From contig CAVVKG010000007.1 in the NCBI GenBank assembly GCA_963748925.1, positions 372,001 to 436,000 on the forward strand: a stretch of 64,000 nt of DNA, written 5' to 3'. Below are positions 44,926 to 54,481 of the stretch, piece after piece. The notes below the pieces were generated by a model that saw only the letters and a program-made list of their open reading frames with translations, was not told the origin of the DNA and searched no databases. The translations under genes were made by a program, and so were the position numbers. Each line of letters starts with the position of its first letter. Positions within the stretch are counted from its first letter, which is position 1. Origin of the DNA: Cryomorpha sp963748925 (lineage in GTDB: Bacteria; Bacteroidota; Bacteroidia; Flavobacteriales_D; Cryomorphaceae).

Positions 44926-45832
44926 TTCTTGTTGCTATTCGCAATTTTGCACTTCTGGCTCTGCCATTAATTTCAATTTCATTTTGGTTGGGCACTATCG
45001 GCATTCCTTTATCCGGGGTAAATGATCTGATTGTATTTCCATAAAAATCCTTCTCTATTGAGCCCTCAATATTTCCGGTTTTCATAAAGCGTTTTACTAT
45101 GCGGTCTTCAAGAGAGTGATAAGATATTACCACGAGCTTTCCGCCCGGCTTTATAACATCGGCCGTTTGCACCAGCATTTCTTCGAGAGCCTTCATTTCG
45201 GCATTGACCTCAATTCTAAGCGCCTGAAAAACCTGAGCCAGGAATCGATTGAGCTTAGGACCTCTTGCAAGGGATTCTATTTTGCTCACTAGTTCTTCAG
45301 TGGTCTCAATAGGAGCCATTGCGCGGTGATAGTTTATCCGATTAGCCAGTTTGTATGCCTCCTTCAGCTCGCCGTATTTCTTAAAAATCGCTGCGAGCTT
45401 TTCTTCTGGGTAGGTATTTACCACCTCATAGGCTGATAAAGTTGCTCCACGCCCCATGCGCATATCCAGGCGTCCGCTACTGCGAATGGAAAATCCACGC
45501 TCAGCCACATCAAACTGATGCGATGAAACACCAAGATCGGCGAGCACACCATCTACTTGCTTGACACCGATAAAACGGAGACTATTTTTCAGAAAACGAA
45601 AATTTGACCGGACGAATTGAAAACGATCATCATCAGGAATATTTGCCTCAGCATCTTCATCCTGATCGAAACCGATCAACCTGCCATCATTACCCAAATT
45701 TGAAAGAACTGCGCGACTATGCCCTCCGCCGCCAAAGGTTACATCCACATAGATGCCTTGCTCGTTGTTTATTAACCCGTCAACACTTTCGTGTAATAAA
45801 ACAGGATTGTGGTACGCATCAGGATTCTTCAT
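44918..45832 (-). CDS. rsmH: 16S rRNA (cytosine1402-N4)-methyltransferase RsmH
   Basis: 304 aa. SAM-binding motif YVDVTFGGGGHSRAVL, family motifs DGVLADLGVSSHQFD and RGFSIRSSGRLDMRM, and the C-terminal VVISYHSLEDRIVKRF. It methylates the ribosomal P-site nucleotide C1402. Overlaps the mraZ end by 14 bp; second gene of the dcw operon. Confidence 0.97.
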   Translation of the reverse strand: MKNPDAYHNPVLLHESVDGLINNEQGIYVDVTFGGGGHSRAVLSNLGNDGRLIGFDQDEDAEANIPDDDRFQFVRSNFRFLKNSLRFIGVKQVDGVLADLGVSSHQFDVAERGFSIRSSGRLDMRMGRGATLSAYEVVNTYPEEKLAAIFKKYGELKEAYKLANRINYHRAMAPIETTEELVSKIESLARGPKLNRFLAQVFQALRIEVNAEMKALEEMLVQTADVIKPGGKLVVISYHSLEDRIVKRFMKTGNIEGSIEKDFYGNTIRSFTPDKGMPIVPNQNEIEINGRARSAKLRIATRNE

Positions 45833-46286
45833 TTCGACCTGATTCTCCGCCCATCACCTCTTCCGAAAGCGTGGCCATATCAACATCTTCAGCAAGCATT
45901 GCCTCATAGGCAGCCTTGCTCCATATTTCAATACGGTCACCGTTTCCGGCCATTTTCACCTCTTTTTCAAGCGATGCATACTGGCTTAAAGAAGCCGGAA
46001 TGAGCATCCGCCCGGCAGAATCTAACTCAACCCGGGTAGCACCATTATTAAACTTTCGGATAAATCTTACATTTTTGGCCACAAAGCGATTCAGCTTGCT
46101 GATTTCTGATGAAACCGCCTGCCATTCTCTTTGAGGATACAGAACCAAACACTTGTCAAACATGTCGCGATTTATCACAAAACCCTCATGCACCACATCT
46201 TGCAGCTGCTTTTTTAAGCCAGCCGGAAACATCAAACGCCCTTTGGCATCGAGTTTACAATCGTATTCGCCTAGTAGATTTAGCAT
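45819..46286 (-). CDS. mraZ: Transcriptional regulator MraZ
   Basis: 155 aa with two SpoVT/AbrB-like repeats, each holding the DxxGR motif (CKLDAKGRLMFPA; VELDSAGRMLIPA). MraZ binds repeats in its own promoter and controls the dcw operon. I chose the ATG at 46286 (MLNLLGEYDC), which matches the family start; the frame extends to a TTG at 46304 but that adds residues not seen in homologues. Four phased TGGK boxes lie 35 bp upstream. Confidence 0.95.
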   Translation of the reverse strand: MLNLLGEYDCKLDAKGRLMFPAGLKKQLQDVVHEGFVINRDMFDKCLVLYPQREWQAVSSEISKLNRFVAKNVRFIRKFNNGATRVELDSAGRMLIPASLSQYASLEKEVKMAGNGDRIEIWSKAAYEAMLAEDVDMATLSEEVMGGESGRNEES

Positions 46287-46306
46287 TGGGTACGGGTTCT
46301 GCAACG

Positions 46307-46314
46307 CTAAAGTA
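46307..46314 (-). promoter_or_regulatory. Candidate -7 element of the dcw promoter
   Basis: On the minus strand TACTTTAG approximates TAnnTTTG. It lies 20 bp before the mraZ ATG and just downstream of the MraZ boxes. No TTTG is seen at the -33 position; that area is taken by the boxes. Confidence 0.4.
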
Positions 46315-46320
46315 GAAAAT

Positions 46321-46360
46321 GTTTACCACTAATTCCCACTTTCTACCATAATTTACCACT
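46321..46360 (-). promoter_or_regulatory. MraZ operator: four TGGK boxes at 10-bp period
   Basis: On the minus strand TGGT, TGGT, TGGG and TGGT occur at exact 10-bp steps (plus-strand ACCA/CCCA at 46325, 46335, 46345, 46355). MraZ is known to bind TGGGN repeats with 5-nt spacers upstream of mraZ. The spacing and place match this, with T instead of the third G in three boxes. Confidence 0.8.
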
Positions 46361-46542
46361 TTGTTGAAAAGTTTTGGCAAAATGTGCTGGTTTGGGATTC
46401 AAAATCTGAAGCCGGAAAAGATTCTTCAGGTGCAAATTTCAGATTAGAAAAGGCCATATGGCCAATGGCCAGATTATTTTTCAACACGCACTTGTTTGTG
46501 CTCTAACCTGCGGCAATGCCCTTGTTGGTTTTTAAAAAAAAC

Positions 46543-46550
46543 TATCTTTG
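46543..46550 (+). promoter_or_regulatory. TAnnTTTG promoter element for the hydrolase-engB unit
   Basis: TATCTTTG matches the Bacteroidota -7 box, with a CTTG 18 bp upstream as possible -33. The hydrolase ATG is 17 bp downstream, which supports starting that gene at 46568 rather than further upstream. Confidence 0.6.
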
Positions 46551-46567
46551 GAATCAAGCAAGTACTT

Positions 46568-47326
46568 ATGGATCTAAAAATCAAGGAAAAAGGTAAATTC
46601 AAATACATTGATGAAGGTGAAGGCCAAACCATGCTGGTGCTGCATGGATTATTTGGTGCTCTCAGCAATTTTGAAGGCCTGATACAGCATTTTAAGAAAA
46701 CGCACCGGGTTATTGTTCCCATGATGCCTCTCTATGATTTACCACTTATAAAAACCGGAGTTGGAAGCTTGTCGAAATTCATTCTGGAGTTCATAAAAGA
46801 GATGAAGCTGAGTGATATTCTCCTTTTGGGCAATTCGCTCGGAGGACATGTTTCACTTGTAACCGCTAAGGCGCGTCCCGAGCTATTTCCTGCAATGGTA
46901 TTAACCGGTAGCTCAGGTCTTTACGAAAATGCTTTCGGAGGCTCTTTCCCCAGACGGGAAGACAAAGAATACATTCGAAAAAAGATTGCAGTAACATTCT
47001 ACGATCCCGCCATGGTAACTGACGAACTGGTAGACGTAACGTTCAATTTGGTTCAGGATCGCTCGAAACTGATTAAGGTCTTAGCACTTGCCAAGAGCGC
47101 TATCCGTCACAATATGATGGATGATTTGCCAAATTACCCTATGCCGGTTTGCCTAATCTGGGGTAGAAATGACACGATAACTCCACCGGATGTTGCGGAA
47201 GAATTCAACACCCACATTCCCGACTCAGAATTATTCTGGATTGATAAATGCGGTCATGCCCCCATGATGGAGCATCCCGAAGAATTTAATGAAATCCTTT
47301 CTGGCTGGCTTGCCAAAAGGTTTTAG
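46568..47326 (+). CDS. Alpha/beta-fold hydrolase
   Basis: 252 aa. Nucleophile elbow GNSLGG with Ser90, acid in WGRNDTITP and His in CGHAPMMEHP; LHGLFG forms the oxyanion part. A short lid precedes the C-terminal third. Substrate unknown; perhaps an esterase. I start at the ATG at 46568 because a promoter box lies just upstream and residues before it would be Cys-rich and unlike the family. Next to engB, a conserved pairing in Flavobacteriales. Confidence 0.88.
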   Translation: MDLKIKEKGKFKYIDEGEGQTMLVLHGLFGALSNFEGLIQHFKKTHRVIVPMMPLYDLPLIKTGVGSLSKFILEFIKEMKLSDILLLGNSLGGHVSLVTAKARPELFPAMVLTGSSGLYENAFGGSFPRREDKEYIRKKIAVTFYDPAMVTDELVDVTFNLVQDRSKLIKVLALAKSAIRHNMMDDLPNYPMPVCLIWGRNDTITPPDVAEEFNTHIPDSELFWIDKCGHAPMMEHPEEFNEILSGWLAKRF

Positions 47327-47338
47327 CTTTGTGCCTAT

Positions 47339-47977
47339 ATGAGTGCCGAACCTTATCTTACAAGTAATTTCCTGATTAGCAGCAGTAAAATAAGTCAGCT
47401 ACCAGATCCCAATTTTCCTGAATACGCCTTTGTAGGCCGCAGTAATGTAGGCAAGTCATCGCTTATCAATATGCTCACCGGTCGCAAAGATTTAGCAAAA
47501 ACATCGGGAAAACCCGGCAAAACCCAACTAATCAATCACTTCTCAATTGCTCCAGCAGGCGACAAAGAGGAAGTATCGTGGTACCTGGTTGACCTTCCTG
47601 GGTATGGATACGCCAAAGTCTCTAAAGTTCAAAAAGCCGAATTTCAGAAGCTCATCATGCCCTTTCTGGAGAAGCGCGAAAGCCTGATGTGCGTTTTTGT
47701 GCTCATTGATTCTCGCCATACTCCACAAAATATCGACATGGATTTTATGGAGAGACTCGGCTCGAAAGGCATTCCTTTTGCCATGGTGTTTACCAAAGCA
47801 GACAAGCTAAAACCCAAAGTTTTGGAAACGAATATCGCTAAGTACAACGCCAAGATGCTGGAAATCTGGGAAGTTTTGCCACAACAGTTTATAAGCTCTG
47901 CTGCAACGAGCGAAGGCCGCGTTGACATTTTGAACTTTATTGAGGATACCAACTCAATTTTTGTTAGACCTAACTAG
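47339..47977 (+). CDS. engB: Ribosome biogenesis GTP-binding protein EngB/YsxC
   Basis: 212 aa GTPase of the EngB (YihA) family that helps assemble the large ribosomal subunit. Motifs: G1 GRSNVGKSSLIN, G2 with KTSGKPGKTQ, G3 DLPGYGYAKV, G4 TKAD and G5 SSAA. It follows the hydrolase by 12 bp. ATG start. Confidence 0.96.
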   Translation: MSAEPYLTSNFLISSSKISQLPDPNFPEYAFVGRSNVGKSSLINMLTGRKDLAKTSGKPGKTQLINHFSIAPAGDKEEVSWYLVDLPGYGYAKVSKVQKAEFQKLIMPFLEKRESLMCVFVLIDSRHTPQNIDMDFMERLGSKGIPFAMVFTKADKLKPKVLETNIAKYNAKMLEIWEVLPQQFISSAATSEGRVDILNFIEDTNSIFVRPN

Positions 47978-48231
47978 CGTTAACTTATTGTTTTTTTTGC
48001 CAGGTGACACTTCTGGATATGAGGTACCTCTTTACTGATGAGGCCTCCCGCTAGTTTTTCTCAATCCAGCATCCGGCTGGTTTGAAATACAAACAAATCG
48101 TCTTTACTGATAATCTTTGGATTTCAGACCCACTATAAATCAAGGCTTTACACCAAAGGGTTACGTTGTTTTTTCAATGCACTCCCAAAAAAGTCGTTGG
48201 CTTAATCTAAAGACTTGTAGCCGAAAGAAAA

Positions 48232-48570
48232 CTATCCCAAAATTTCCGTTTTCTTAGCAAATTCCTTGGCGAAATTGCGGATATCTTCTGCAACTTTATT
48301 CTGCCCCGTAGCACTCTTATAGGTATCACTCATGGTGAGCAGAGTTTGATGAAAAAACCGCTGCATATCGTAAACACTCATTTCCTTGTTCCACAAGTCT
48401 ATACGCATCGTATTCTCATCTTTCTCATCCCATATCGAAAGCATAAAAGCTTTGCAGCTGCCATTTCCTCCTCCATCACTAGCAGCCCAGTCCATTTTTA
48501 CCGGCACCTGATTGGCATCTAAGCCCACATTTATTGTTATTGTTGTTTCTTTCTTTATTTCGTCGTTCAT
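48232..48570 (-). CDS. gldC: Gliding motility protein GldC
   Basis: 112 aa cytosolic protein of the GldC family (ITINVGLDANQVPVKMDW; ends RNFAKEFAKKTEILG). Its exact role in gliding is not known. Start overlaps the gldB stop by four bases, and the pair precedes nadE across a short divergent gap, as in Flavobacterium. Confidence 0.93.
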   Translation of the reverse strand: MNDEIKKETTITINVGLDANQVPVKMDWAASDGGGNGSCKAFMLSIWDEKDENTMRIDLWNKEMSVYDMQRFFHQTLLTMSDTYKSATGQNKVAEDIRNFAKEFAKKTEILG

Positions 48571-49583
48571 CTTCCCGGTTTATAATGTTTTAAAAATTCG
48601 CGGTCGTTTTTGGTATTGAGGAGATCTGGCAGGGTGATGTTTTCATTTCTTTCCATATAAACCTTTACCATTTCGTACCCCATATAATTCCCAACACCAC
48701 CCGGAGATTCTGGCGGCATGCCGGGAGTAAAGGGACCATCATTCATAAGTTTATTCACCGTCATAGCATCCTCAGAGAATATGAGATCATTTTCGAGCAT
48801 AAACTTCCAAACTTCATATTCCTGATTGTCACACCACTCAATTTGTTTTTCGGAATAATTAAGCACTATTCTGTCTGTTACATTCTGATGCAAAGCAGCG
48901 GCTATATAACTAATCTTACCTGAAAACACCATTCTGTTCAAGAGGGATTGCCCATTTAGTTTATCCTGAAACCTTACATACAACCAACCCTTCAAAGCAT
49001 TGATTGTCATGTACTCAGGCATCATTTTATCTCGCTTGTATTGCGGAAAAAGATCTGGTGGAAGCCTATCAAAAAGCTTAAGATCATTACCCGAATACCA
49101 CTCAAGGCCTATTCCTAAAAATTGTTTGTCGGGATAAATACCCACATTAAAGCCAGAATTGTAGGCCACAATTTCAGGAAGGTCTGGCTCTTTAAAAAGA
49201 ACTGAATAACGTTTAAATGCTTCTTCAAGAATTGCTGACTGCTCATCGAGGTTGGGATGTACTTCCTCTATAATCTCCTGGAGCTCTATCCAGTCCGGGT
49301 CAGTAACAAATCGCTGAAACAAAGAGGCAGTCATAGGATTGTCAACTTCGCCCACTTGCATAATCTGCGTGAGGTATACATTTAAGAAGCCATCAAATTC
49401 TCCTTTCAGCTCCAGCAGTTGGGTATGATCAAGGTTCGACCCCATATAAAAAACAGCTGAATCTAACCTCCCGATTTCACCATTATAATCTACATTAGAA
49501 ATATCTACGTTCCATTTTGGATCATTGCAAGATTGAAATAGAATGAAACTTGTGAGAACTAAAAGACCTCTAGTGATGTTCAT
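48567..49583 (-). CDS. gldB: Gliding motility lipoprotein GldB
   Basis: 338 aa. Lipoprotein signal ending at LFQSC; the rest fits the GldB family, which is required for gliding and has a zinc-protease-like fold without clear catalytic motif. No HExxH is seen here. Divergent from porT with only 47 bp between the starts, so the promoters overlap. Confidence 0.92.
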   Translation of the reverse strand: MNITRGLLVLTSFILFQSCNDPKWNVDISNVDYNGEIGRLDSAVFYMGSNLDHTQLLELKGEFDGFLNVYLTQIMQVGEVDNPMTASLFQRFVTDPDWIELQEIIEEVHPNLDEQSAILEEAFKRYSVLFKEPDLPEIVAYNSGFNVGIYPDKQFLGIGLEWYSGNDLKLFDRLPPDLFPQYKRDKMMPEYMTINALKGWLYVRFQDKLNGQSLLNRMVFSGKISYIAAALHQNVTDRIVLNYSEKQIEWCDNQEYEVWKFMLENDLIFSEDAMTVNKLMNDGPFTPGMPPESPGGVGNYMGYEMVKVYMERNENITLPDLLNTKNDREFLKHYKPGR

Positions 49584-49630
49584 ATTAAAAAATACGTACT
49601 TTTATCCAGAATTTAACGCTTGCAAAACTA

Positions 49631-50383
49631 ATGAAAAAGATAGCACTCCTTTTAACCGTATCATTAATATGTTCATCTGCGGTTTTCGCCCAACCTACAG
49701 AAACGACTCCAGAAGGATTAACGAAAAACCCAAAATTCAGAATGGGATTATCCTTCTCTACTGTGGCTTCATGGCTTAGCCCGGATGGAAATGATAATTT
49801 TGTAGACCCCGATGGAATACGGTTTAATATTGGTTACGGCCTTCATACCGACTTTGGACTTGGTACGAATCAAAACTATTATTTCAGCACAGGTATCTTC
49901 GTTTTAAACACAGGGGGAACTCTTAAATACGAAATTAAAAACCCAAATGATCTCTCTCTTGGGAATGCAGACAGAACCATTGACTATCGTTTTAATTATG
50001 TGAACATTCCACTCACCATGATGATGCGCACGAATGAAGTAGGTTACACTGTTTATTATGCCAGAGTTGGTGTTGATAACGGATTCAATATCAAATCATC
50101 ATATGATAGTCAGGATAAGTTACCTGATGGTACGGTACTATCAACCGAGAACGATGATGACCCTGACTTCGCATCTTTATACCGAGTAGCATTGCACATT
50201 GAAGCAGGAGCTGAATTTAATATTACCGGTACTACCAATTTATTTGTAGGTATAGTCTGGAACAATGGTTTAAACAATATTTTCAGTGATGATGCCAAAG
50301 CTGTCAATCCCGAAACTCAGGATCTAAAAGTAATCAAAGGAACTTCCAATGCCTTGATGCTGAATGTAGGGGTTTATTTCTAA
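49631..50383 (+). CDS. porT: T9SS outer-membrane protein PorT/SprT
   Basis: 250 aa. Signal peptide (about 1-20, ending AVFAQ) and a small beta-barrel of the PorT/SprT family ending in aromatic residues (LNVGVYF). PorT is required for T9SS assembly. The internal frame-matching strand pattern and the neighbours gldB, gldC and nadE support the call; a generic barrel of the same size is the alternative. Confidence 0.8.
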   Translation: MKKIALLLTVSLICSSAVFAQPTETTPEGLTKNPKFRMGLSFSTVASWLSPDGNDNFVDPDGIRFNIGYGLHTDFGLGTNQNYYFSTGIFVLNTGGTLKYEIKNPNDLSLGNADRTIDYRFNYVNIPLTMMMRTNEVGYTVYYARVGVDNGFNIKSSYDSQDKLPDGTVLSTENDDDPDFASLYRVALHIEAGAEFNITGTTNLFVGIVWNNGLNNIFSDDAKAVNPETQDLKVIKGTSNALMLNVGVYF

Positions 50384-50428
50384 ACAAGTTTTCATTCCAG
50401 CCTATTTATTAGCAAACGGGAACGTTCT

Positions 50429-51208
50429 ATGAATTCGAATCTGGTAATAGATCATATTGTAAACTGGCTAAAGTCGTATGCCGAAAAGGCCGGTGTAAAA
50501 GGCTTCGTTGTTGGGGTTTCCGGTGGAATTGATTCTGCCGTTACTTCTGCTCTTTGCGCAAGGACCGGCTTTAAAGTTCTATGTTTGGAAATGCCGATTC
50601 ATCAGGATCCTTCGCAGGTAAGCAGAGCCAGAAAACATATTTTAATGCTGGAGGAGACATATCAAAATGTTACTTCGAAGTCTGTTGAGCTCACCAAGGG
50701 TTATGAAAGTATGATATCATGTTTTCCCAAACATGAAGATGAATTAATTTATAGCCTGGGTCTTGCCAACACGCGTGCTCGCTTGCGTATGACTACTCTC
50801 TACTACTTTGCAGGAATAAATGGATTTCTCGTAGCAGGAACCGGCAACAAGGTAGAAGACTTTGGCGTAGGCTTTTACACAAAATATGGCGACGGCGGTG
50901 TGGACTTAAGTCCGATTGCCGATTTAACAAAAACCGAAGTTTATCAGATAGGAAAAGAGCTGGAGATTATTTCTGAAATTATGACTGCCCCGCCAACTGA
51001 CGGCCTTTTTGGAGACAACAGATCTGATGAAGATCAAATAGGAGCATCCTATCCGGAACTGGAATGGGCTATGGAGTTTTCCGGTGATGAGGCTGGTCTA
51101 TCACAGCGACAATCGGAAGTATTAGCGATTTACAGAAAACGCCACTCCCAAAATTTGCACAAAATGAATCCAATTCCGGTTTGTCAAATACCGGAAAATC
51201 TCAAGTAG
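50429..51208 (+). CDS. nadE: NH3-dependent NAD+ synthetase NadE
   Basis: 259 aa. N-type ATP pyrophosphatase motif GVSGGIDSAVTSALC near residue 29, then GTGNKVEDFGVGFYTKYGDG and the ADLTKTEVYQIG region. No glutaminase domain, so ammonia is the amide source. Last step of NAD+ synthesis. Converges on korB with a 39 bp gap and no clear terminator between. Confidence 0.96.
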   Translation: MNSNLVIDHIVNWLKSYAEKAGVKGFVVGVSGGIDSAVTSALCARTGFKVLCLEMPIHQDPSQVSRARKHILMLEETYQNVTSKSVELTKGYESMISCFPKHEDELIYSLGLANTRARLRMTTLYYFAGINGFLVAGTGNKVEDFGVGFYTKYGDGGVDLSPIADLTKTEVYQIGKELEIISEIMTAPPTDGLFGDNRSDEDQIGASYPELEWAMEFSGDEAGLSQRQSEVLAIYRKRHSQNLHKMNPIPVCQIPENLK

Positions 51209-51247
51209 CTTTACCTGAAGCCATTGAGAGGTTTGCCAAAAGGTTTC

Positions 51248-52285
51248 TTACTTAATCGTCCAGGTATTATTTCCTCTCAACAAGGCATCAAGATCTCCTT
51301 CACCTTTCCGCTCAAATGATGTTTTAATCTGATTGTGAAGCAAGTCTTCATAACACGCTCTGTTTTCACGGTATAGGACACCGAAAGGTCGTGGAACTCC
51401 ATTCTCACTGCTACTAACATCATCGAAACAACGCATTAAGATATTCGATTTTAACCTGTCGGTTTTATCGTGAATCCAAAGGTCGTCTTTAGAAAACTCT
51501 CCACTTTGAAGATCTACAACTACCGGATTAGCACCATCAAGGCGAATACCTTTTGAATCATTATCACCAAAAACAAGTGGCTGACCATGCTCTACAAAAA
51601 CAGTCGTATTTGCTTTTGTTGCCTTATCGGTGTAAACCTCAAAAGCCCCATCGTTAAAGACATTGCAATTCTGATAGATCTCTATAAGCGAAGTACCTTT
51701 GTGCTCATTTGCTTCTCGCAAAACATCGCGCATTTGCTTTGGATCGCGGTCCATTGCTCTGGCAATGAAGGTACCATCGGCACCGGCAGCAAGGGCTAGC
51801 GGGTTAAACGGATGGTCAATCGATCCCATTGGAGTAGACTTAGTTACTTTCCCTTCCGGAGATGTGGGCGAGTACTGCCCCTTAGTCAATCCATATATCT
51901 CATTGTTAAACAACAAGATATTCAGGTTAAAATTTCTTCTCAGCAAGTGAATAAGGTGGTTTCCACCGATGGACAGCGCATCGCCATCGCCTGTAATAAC
52001 CCAAACGCTTAGGTCGGGATTTGCAATTTTAAGACCGCTGGCAAATGCGGGCGCCCGACCGTGAATACTGTGCATTCCGTAGGTATTCATGTAATACGGA
52101 AAACGGGATGAACACCCAATTCCTGAGATAAACACGATGTCTTCACGCTCCACTCCTATTTCAGGAAGAATTGTTTGCACCTGTTTTAGAATTGAATAAT
52201 CACCGCAACCCGGACACCAGCGTAAATCCTGATCGCTGCTAAAATCCTTGGCGGTGTATTTTGGTGTTTCTACTTCTGCGCTCAT
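51248..52285 (-). CDS. korB: 2-oxoacid:ferredoxin oxidoreductase, beta subunit (KorB type)
   Basis: 345 aa. Thiamine-pyrophosphate binding region GDGDALSIGGNHLIHLLRRN and N-terminal CPGCGDYSIL. Together with KorA it oxidatively decarboxylates 2-oxoglutarate (or a similar acid) to the CoA ester with ferredoxin as acceptor. Overlaps korA by four bases. Substrate choice is inferred from family. Confidence 0.94.
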   Translation of the reverse strand: MSAEVETPKYTAKDFSSDQDLRWCPGCGDYSILKQVQTILPEIGVEREDIVFISGIGCSSRFPYYMNTYGMHSIHGRAPAFASGLKIANPDLSVWVITGDGDALSIGGNHLIHLLRRNFNLNILLFNNEIYGLTKGQYSPTSPEGKVTKSTPMGSIDHPFNPLALAAGADGTFIARAMDRDPKQMRDVLREANEHKGTSLIEIYQNCNVFNDGAFEVYTDKATKANTTVFVEHGQPLVFGDNDSKGIRLDGANPVVVDLQSGEFSKDDLWIHDKTDRLKSNILMRCFDDVSSSENGVPRPFGVLYRENRACYEDLLHNQIKTSFERKGEGDLDALLRGNNTWTIK

Positions 52286-54153
52286 ACTGCGAAATATTTT
52301 TCGGCTTCTTCTCTGATTTCTATGGAAGAAAAGGGAAGACCTTTTATTTTATTGACCGCTTTGGCATCGATCAAAAATTCACTTCTAATAATTTTAACGA
52401 GCTGTCCGTTGTTCAGCTCAGGAACCATCACATGATCAAAGCTTCTCAGCAATTGCTCAAGATTGCGCGGAAAGGGGTAGATGTATCTCAACTGGATATG
52501 CGCTACTTCGTGTCCATCTGCCAGCATTTCTTTCACGGCAGTCTTAACAGCTCCGTAGGTAGAACCCCAGCTCAAAATACAAAGCTTACCGTTGTTGGGA
52601 CCCTGATCAATCACTTGCTCCGGAATAGAAAAAGCAATTTTATCAACCTTCTCTGCTCTGAGCTTCACCATTTTCTCATGGTTTTCGGGATCATAAGATA
52701 CATTTCCCGTAAGGTCTTCTTTTTCGAGACCACCAATGCGGTGCTCCAATCCGGAAATGCCCGGAACGGCCCATGGTCTCACGCCTTTCTCATCGCGTTT
52801 GTAGGGCAAAAATGCGTCGCCGGCATTTGGTTTATCAATGAGTGGAGCTTTGATAGGCTTCAGGTCGCCAGCCGATTTAAACCTCCATGGCTCCGCTCCA
52901 TTACCGATGTATCCATCAGAGAGGAGAAAAACAGGAGTCATATGTTCAACAGCTATCCGCACAGCCTCAAAAGCCACATCAAAACAATCTTTAGGTGATG
53001 AAGCTGCAATAATTGGAATAGGTGCCTCACCATTTCTACCGTAAAGTGCCTGAAGTAAATCAGCTTGCTCTGTCTTTGTAGGCAAACCGGTTGACGGCCC
53101 ACCTCGTTGCACATTCACTACAACCAAAGGCAATTCCAAAATACAAGCGAGTCCGAGCGCTTCGCCTTTCAAGGCAATACCGGGACCGCTGGATGCTGTA
53201 ACGCCAATATTTCCCGCAAAGGAAGCTCCTATTGCAGAAGTAATAGCGGCAATTTCGTCTTCCGCCTGGAAAGAGCGGACATTAAAGTTCTTATGCTTGG
53301 ATAATTCGTGCAGGATATCTGATGCCGGAGTAATGGGATAACTACCGTAAAAAAGAGGGAGATCAGCCTTTTGAGCTGCGGCAATAAGCCCTATGGCAAT
53401 TGCCTGATTTCCCATCATATTCCGATAGGTACCTTTAGGCATCGGAGCCGGTTTCACCTCATACCTTGTGGTAAAAGTTTCACTCGTGTCGCCATAGTGG
53501 TATCCCGCTTTGAGCACGGCTATATTCGACTCAATAAGTTCTGGCTTCTTCGCAAATTTCTCATTGAGGAACTTCTCAGTAGTTGCCAATTCGCGGTTGT
53601 ACATCCAGTAAAGAAAACCGAGAACGAACATGTTCTTGCTGCGATCTTTCTCTTTTATACCAAGATCTGAATCTTTGAGAGCTTCTCTGGTAAGTTTGGT
53701 AATATCAATTTCAATTACGCGATACTTTCCTAGGGAGTTATCTTCCAGCGGGTTTCGCTGATCGAGGTAACCTGCCAGTTTCAGGTTTTTCTTATCAAAC
53801 CCCGCGAGATTGGATATTATCGTTCCACCAATTTTAAGCTTATCGAGATTGGCCTTAAGTGCTGCAGCGTTCATTACTACGAGCACATCACACCGGTCGC
53901 CAGGAGTAAAAACCTCGATGCTTCCAAAGTTTAGCTGAAAGCCTGATACCCCGGCTATGGTACCTTGTGGGGCTCTGATTTCGGCCGGATAATTAGGAAA
54001 GGTGCTTATATCATTCCCAAAAAGGGCACTAGTATTGGTAAATTGTGAGCCGGTAAGCTGAATACCATCACCGGAATCGCCGGCAAATAATATGGTCACT
54101 TCCTTTTTACTCTCACTCACCCGTTTCGGGGCTTTCGTATTTATATTTTCCAC
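52282..54153 (-). CDS. korA: 2-oxoacid:ferredoxin oxidoreductase, fused gamma-alpha subunit (KorA type)
   Basis: 623 aa. The N-terminal gamma domain (about 18-210, ILFAGDSGDGIQLTGSQF) is fused to the alpha pyrimidine-binding domain (about 225-600, GNQAIAIGLIAAAQKADLPL). The fusion is standard in Bacteroidota. Works with KorB immediately downstream. Preceded by a NifU-type gene that could supply Fe-S clusters. Confidence 0.95.
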   Translation of the reverse strand: MENINTKAPKRVSESKKEVTILFAGDSGDGIQLTGSQFTNTSALFGNDISTFPNYPAEIRAPQGTIAGVSGFQLNFGSIEVFTPGDRCDVLVVMNAAALKANLDKLKIGGTIISNLAGFDKKNLKLAGYLDQRNPLEDNSLGKYRVIEIDITKLTREALKDSDLGIKEKDRSKNMFVLGFLYWMYNRELATTEKFLNEKFAKKPELIESNIAVLKAGYHYGDTSETFTTRYEVKPAPMPKGTYRNMMGNQAIAIGLIAAAQKADLPLFYGSYPITPASDILHELSKHKNFNVRSFQAEDEIAAITSAIGASFAGNIGVTASSGPGIALKGEALGLACILELPLVVVNVQRGGPSTGLPTKTEQADLLQALYGRNGEAPIPIIAASSPKDCFDVAFEAVRIAVEHMTPVFLLSDGYIGNGAEPWRFKSAGDLKPIKAPLIDKPNAGDAFLPYKRDEKGVRPWAVPGISGLEHRIGGLEKEDLTGNVSYDPENHEKMVKLRAEKVDKIAFSIPEQVIDQGPNNGKLCILSWGSTYGAVKTAVKEMLADGHEVAHIQLRYIYPFPRNLEQLLRSFDHVMVPELNNGQLVKIIRSEFLIDAKAVNKIKGLPFSSIEIREEAEKYFAV

Positions 54154-54219
54154 TTAATATTTGGTATTCTGGGTTGATTACAGAGTTAGCCTCAGACTTA
54201 TAACGGCAAGAGGTAATCC

Positions 54220-54468
54220 CTATTTTGCTTCAATTAAATTTATTGCTTCCACAGCAACAATTTCGGGCGCAACTTTTTTGATACTCTCTTCTACACCGGC
54301 CTTAAGCGTCATGATGCTCATGCTGCAATCGCGGCAGGCGCCATGCAACTCAACTCTCGCCACCATTTCATCTGTTACTTCCACGAGTGTAATATCACCT
54401 CGATCTGCTTCCAGGAATGGTCTGATTTGGGTAAGAGCGTACTGAATTCTATCTACAAGATTGTCCAT
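54220..54468 (-). CDS. NifU C-terminal-domain Fe-S scaffold protein
   Basis: 82 aa NifU-type domain with the CxxC pair in HGACRDCSMSIMTLKAGVE. Such proteins carry or transfer [4Fe-4S] clusters. Between mrp and korA, so it probably serves cluster delivery to one or both. 13 bp after mrp. Confidence 0.92.
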   Translation of the reverse strand: MDNLVDRIQYALTQIRPFLEADRGDITLVEVTDEMVARVELHGACRDCSMSIMTLKAGVEESIKKVAPEIVAVEAINLIEAK

Positions 54469-54481
54469 ACTTTCAGATCAG

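Noticed and set aside
46496..46567. Upstream start for the alpha/beta hydrolase
   Set aside because: A GTG at 46496 would precede the promoter box at 46543-46550 and add Cys-rich residues not seen in the family. ATG at 46568 preferred.
48035..48060. CTGATGAG resembling a hammerhead ribozyme core
   Set aside because: No matching GAAA strand with flanking stems is found on either side, so the catalytic core cannot form. The 254 bp gap between engB and gldC holds no other clear feature.
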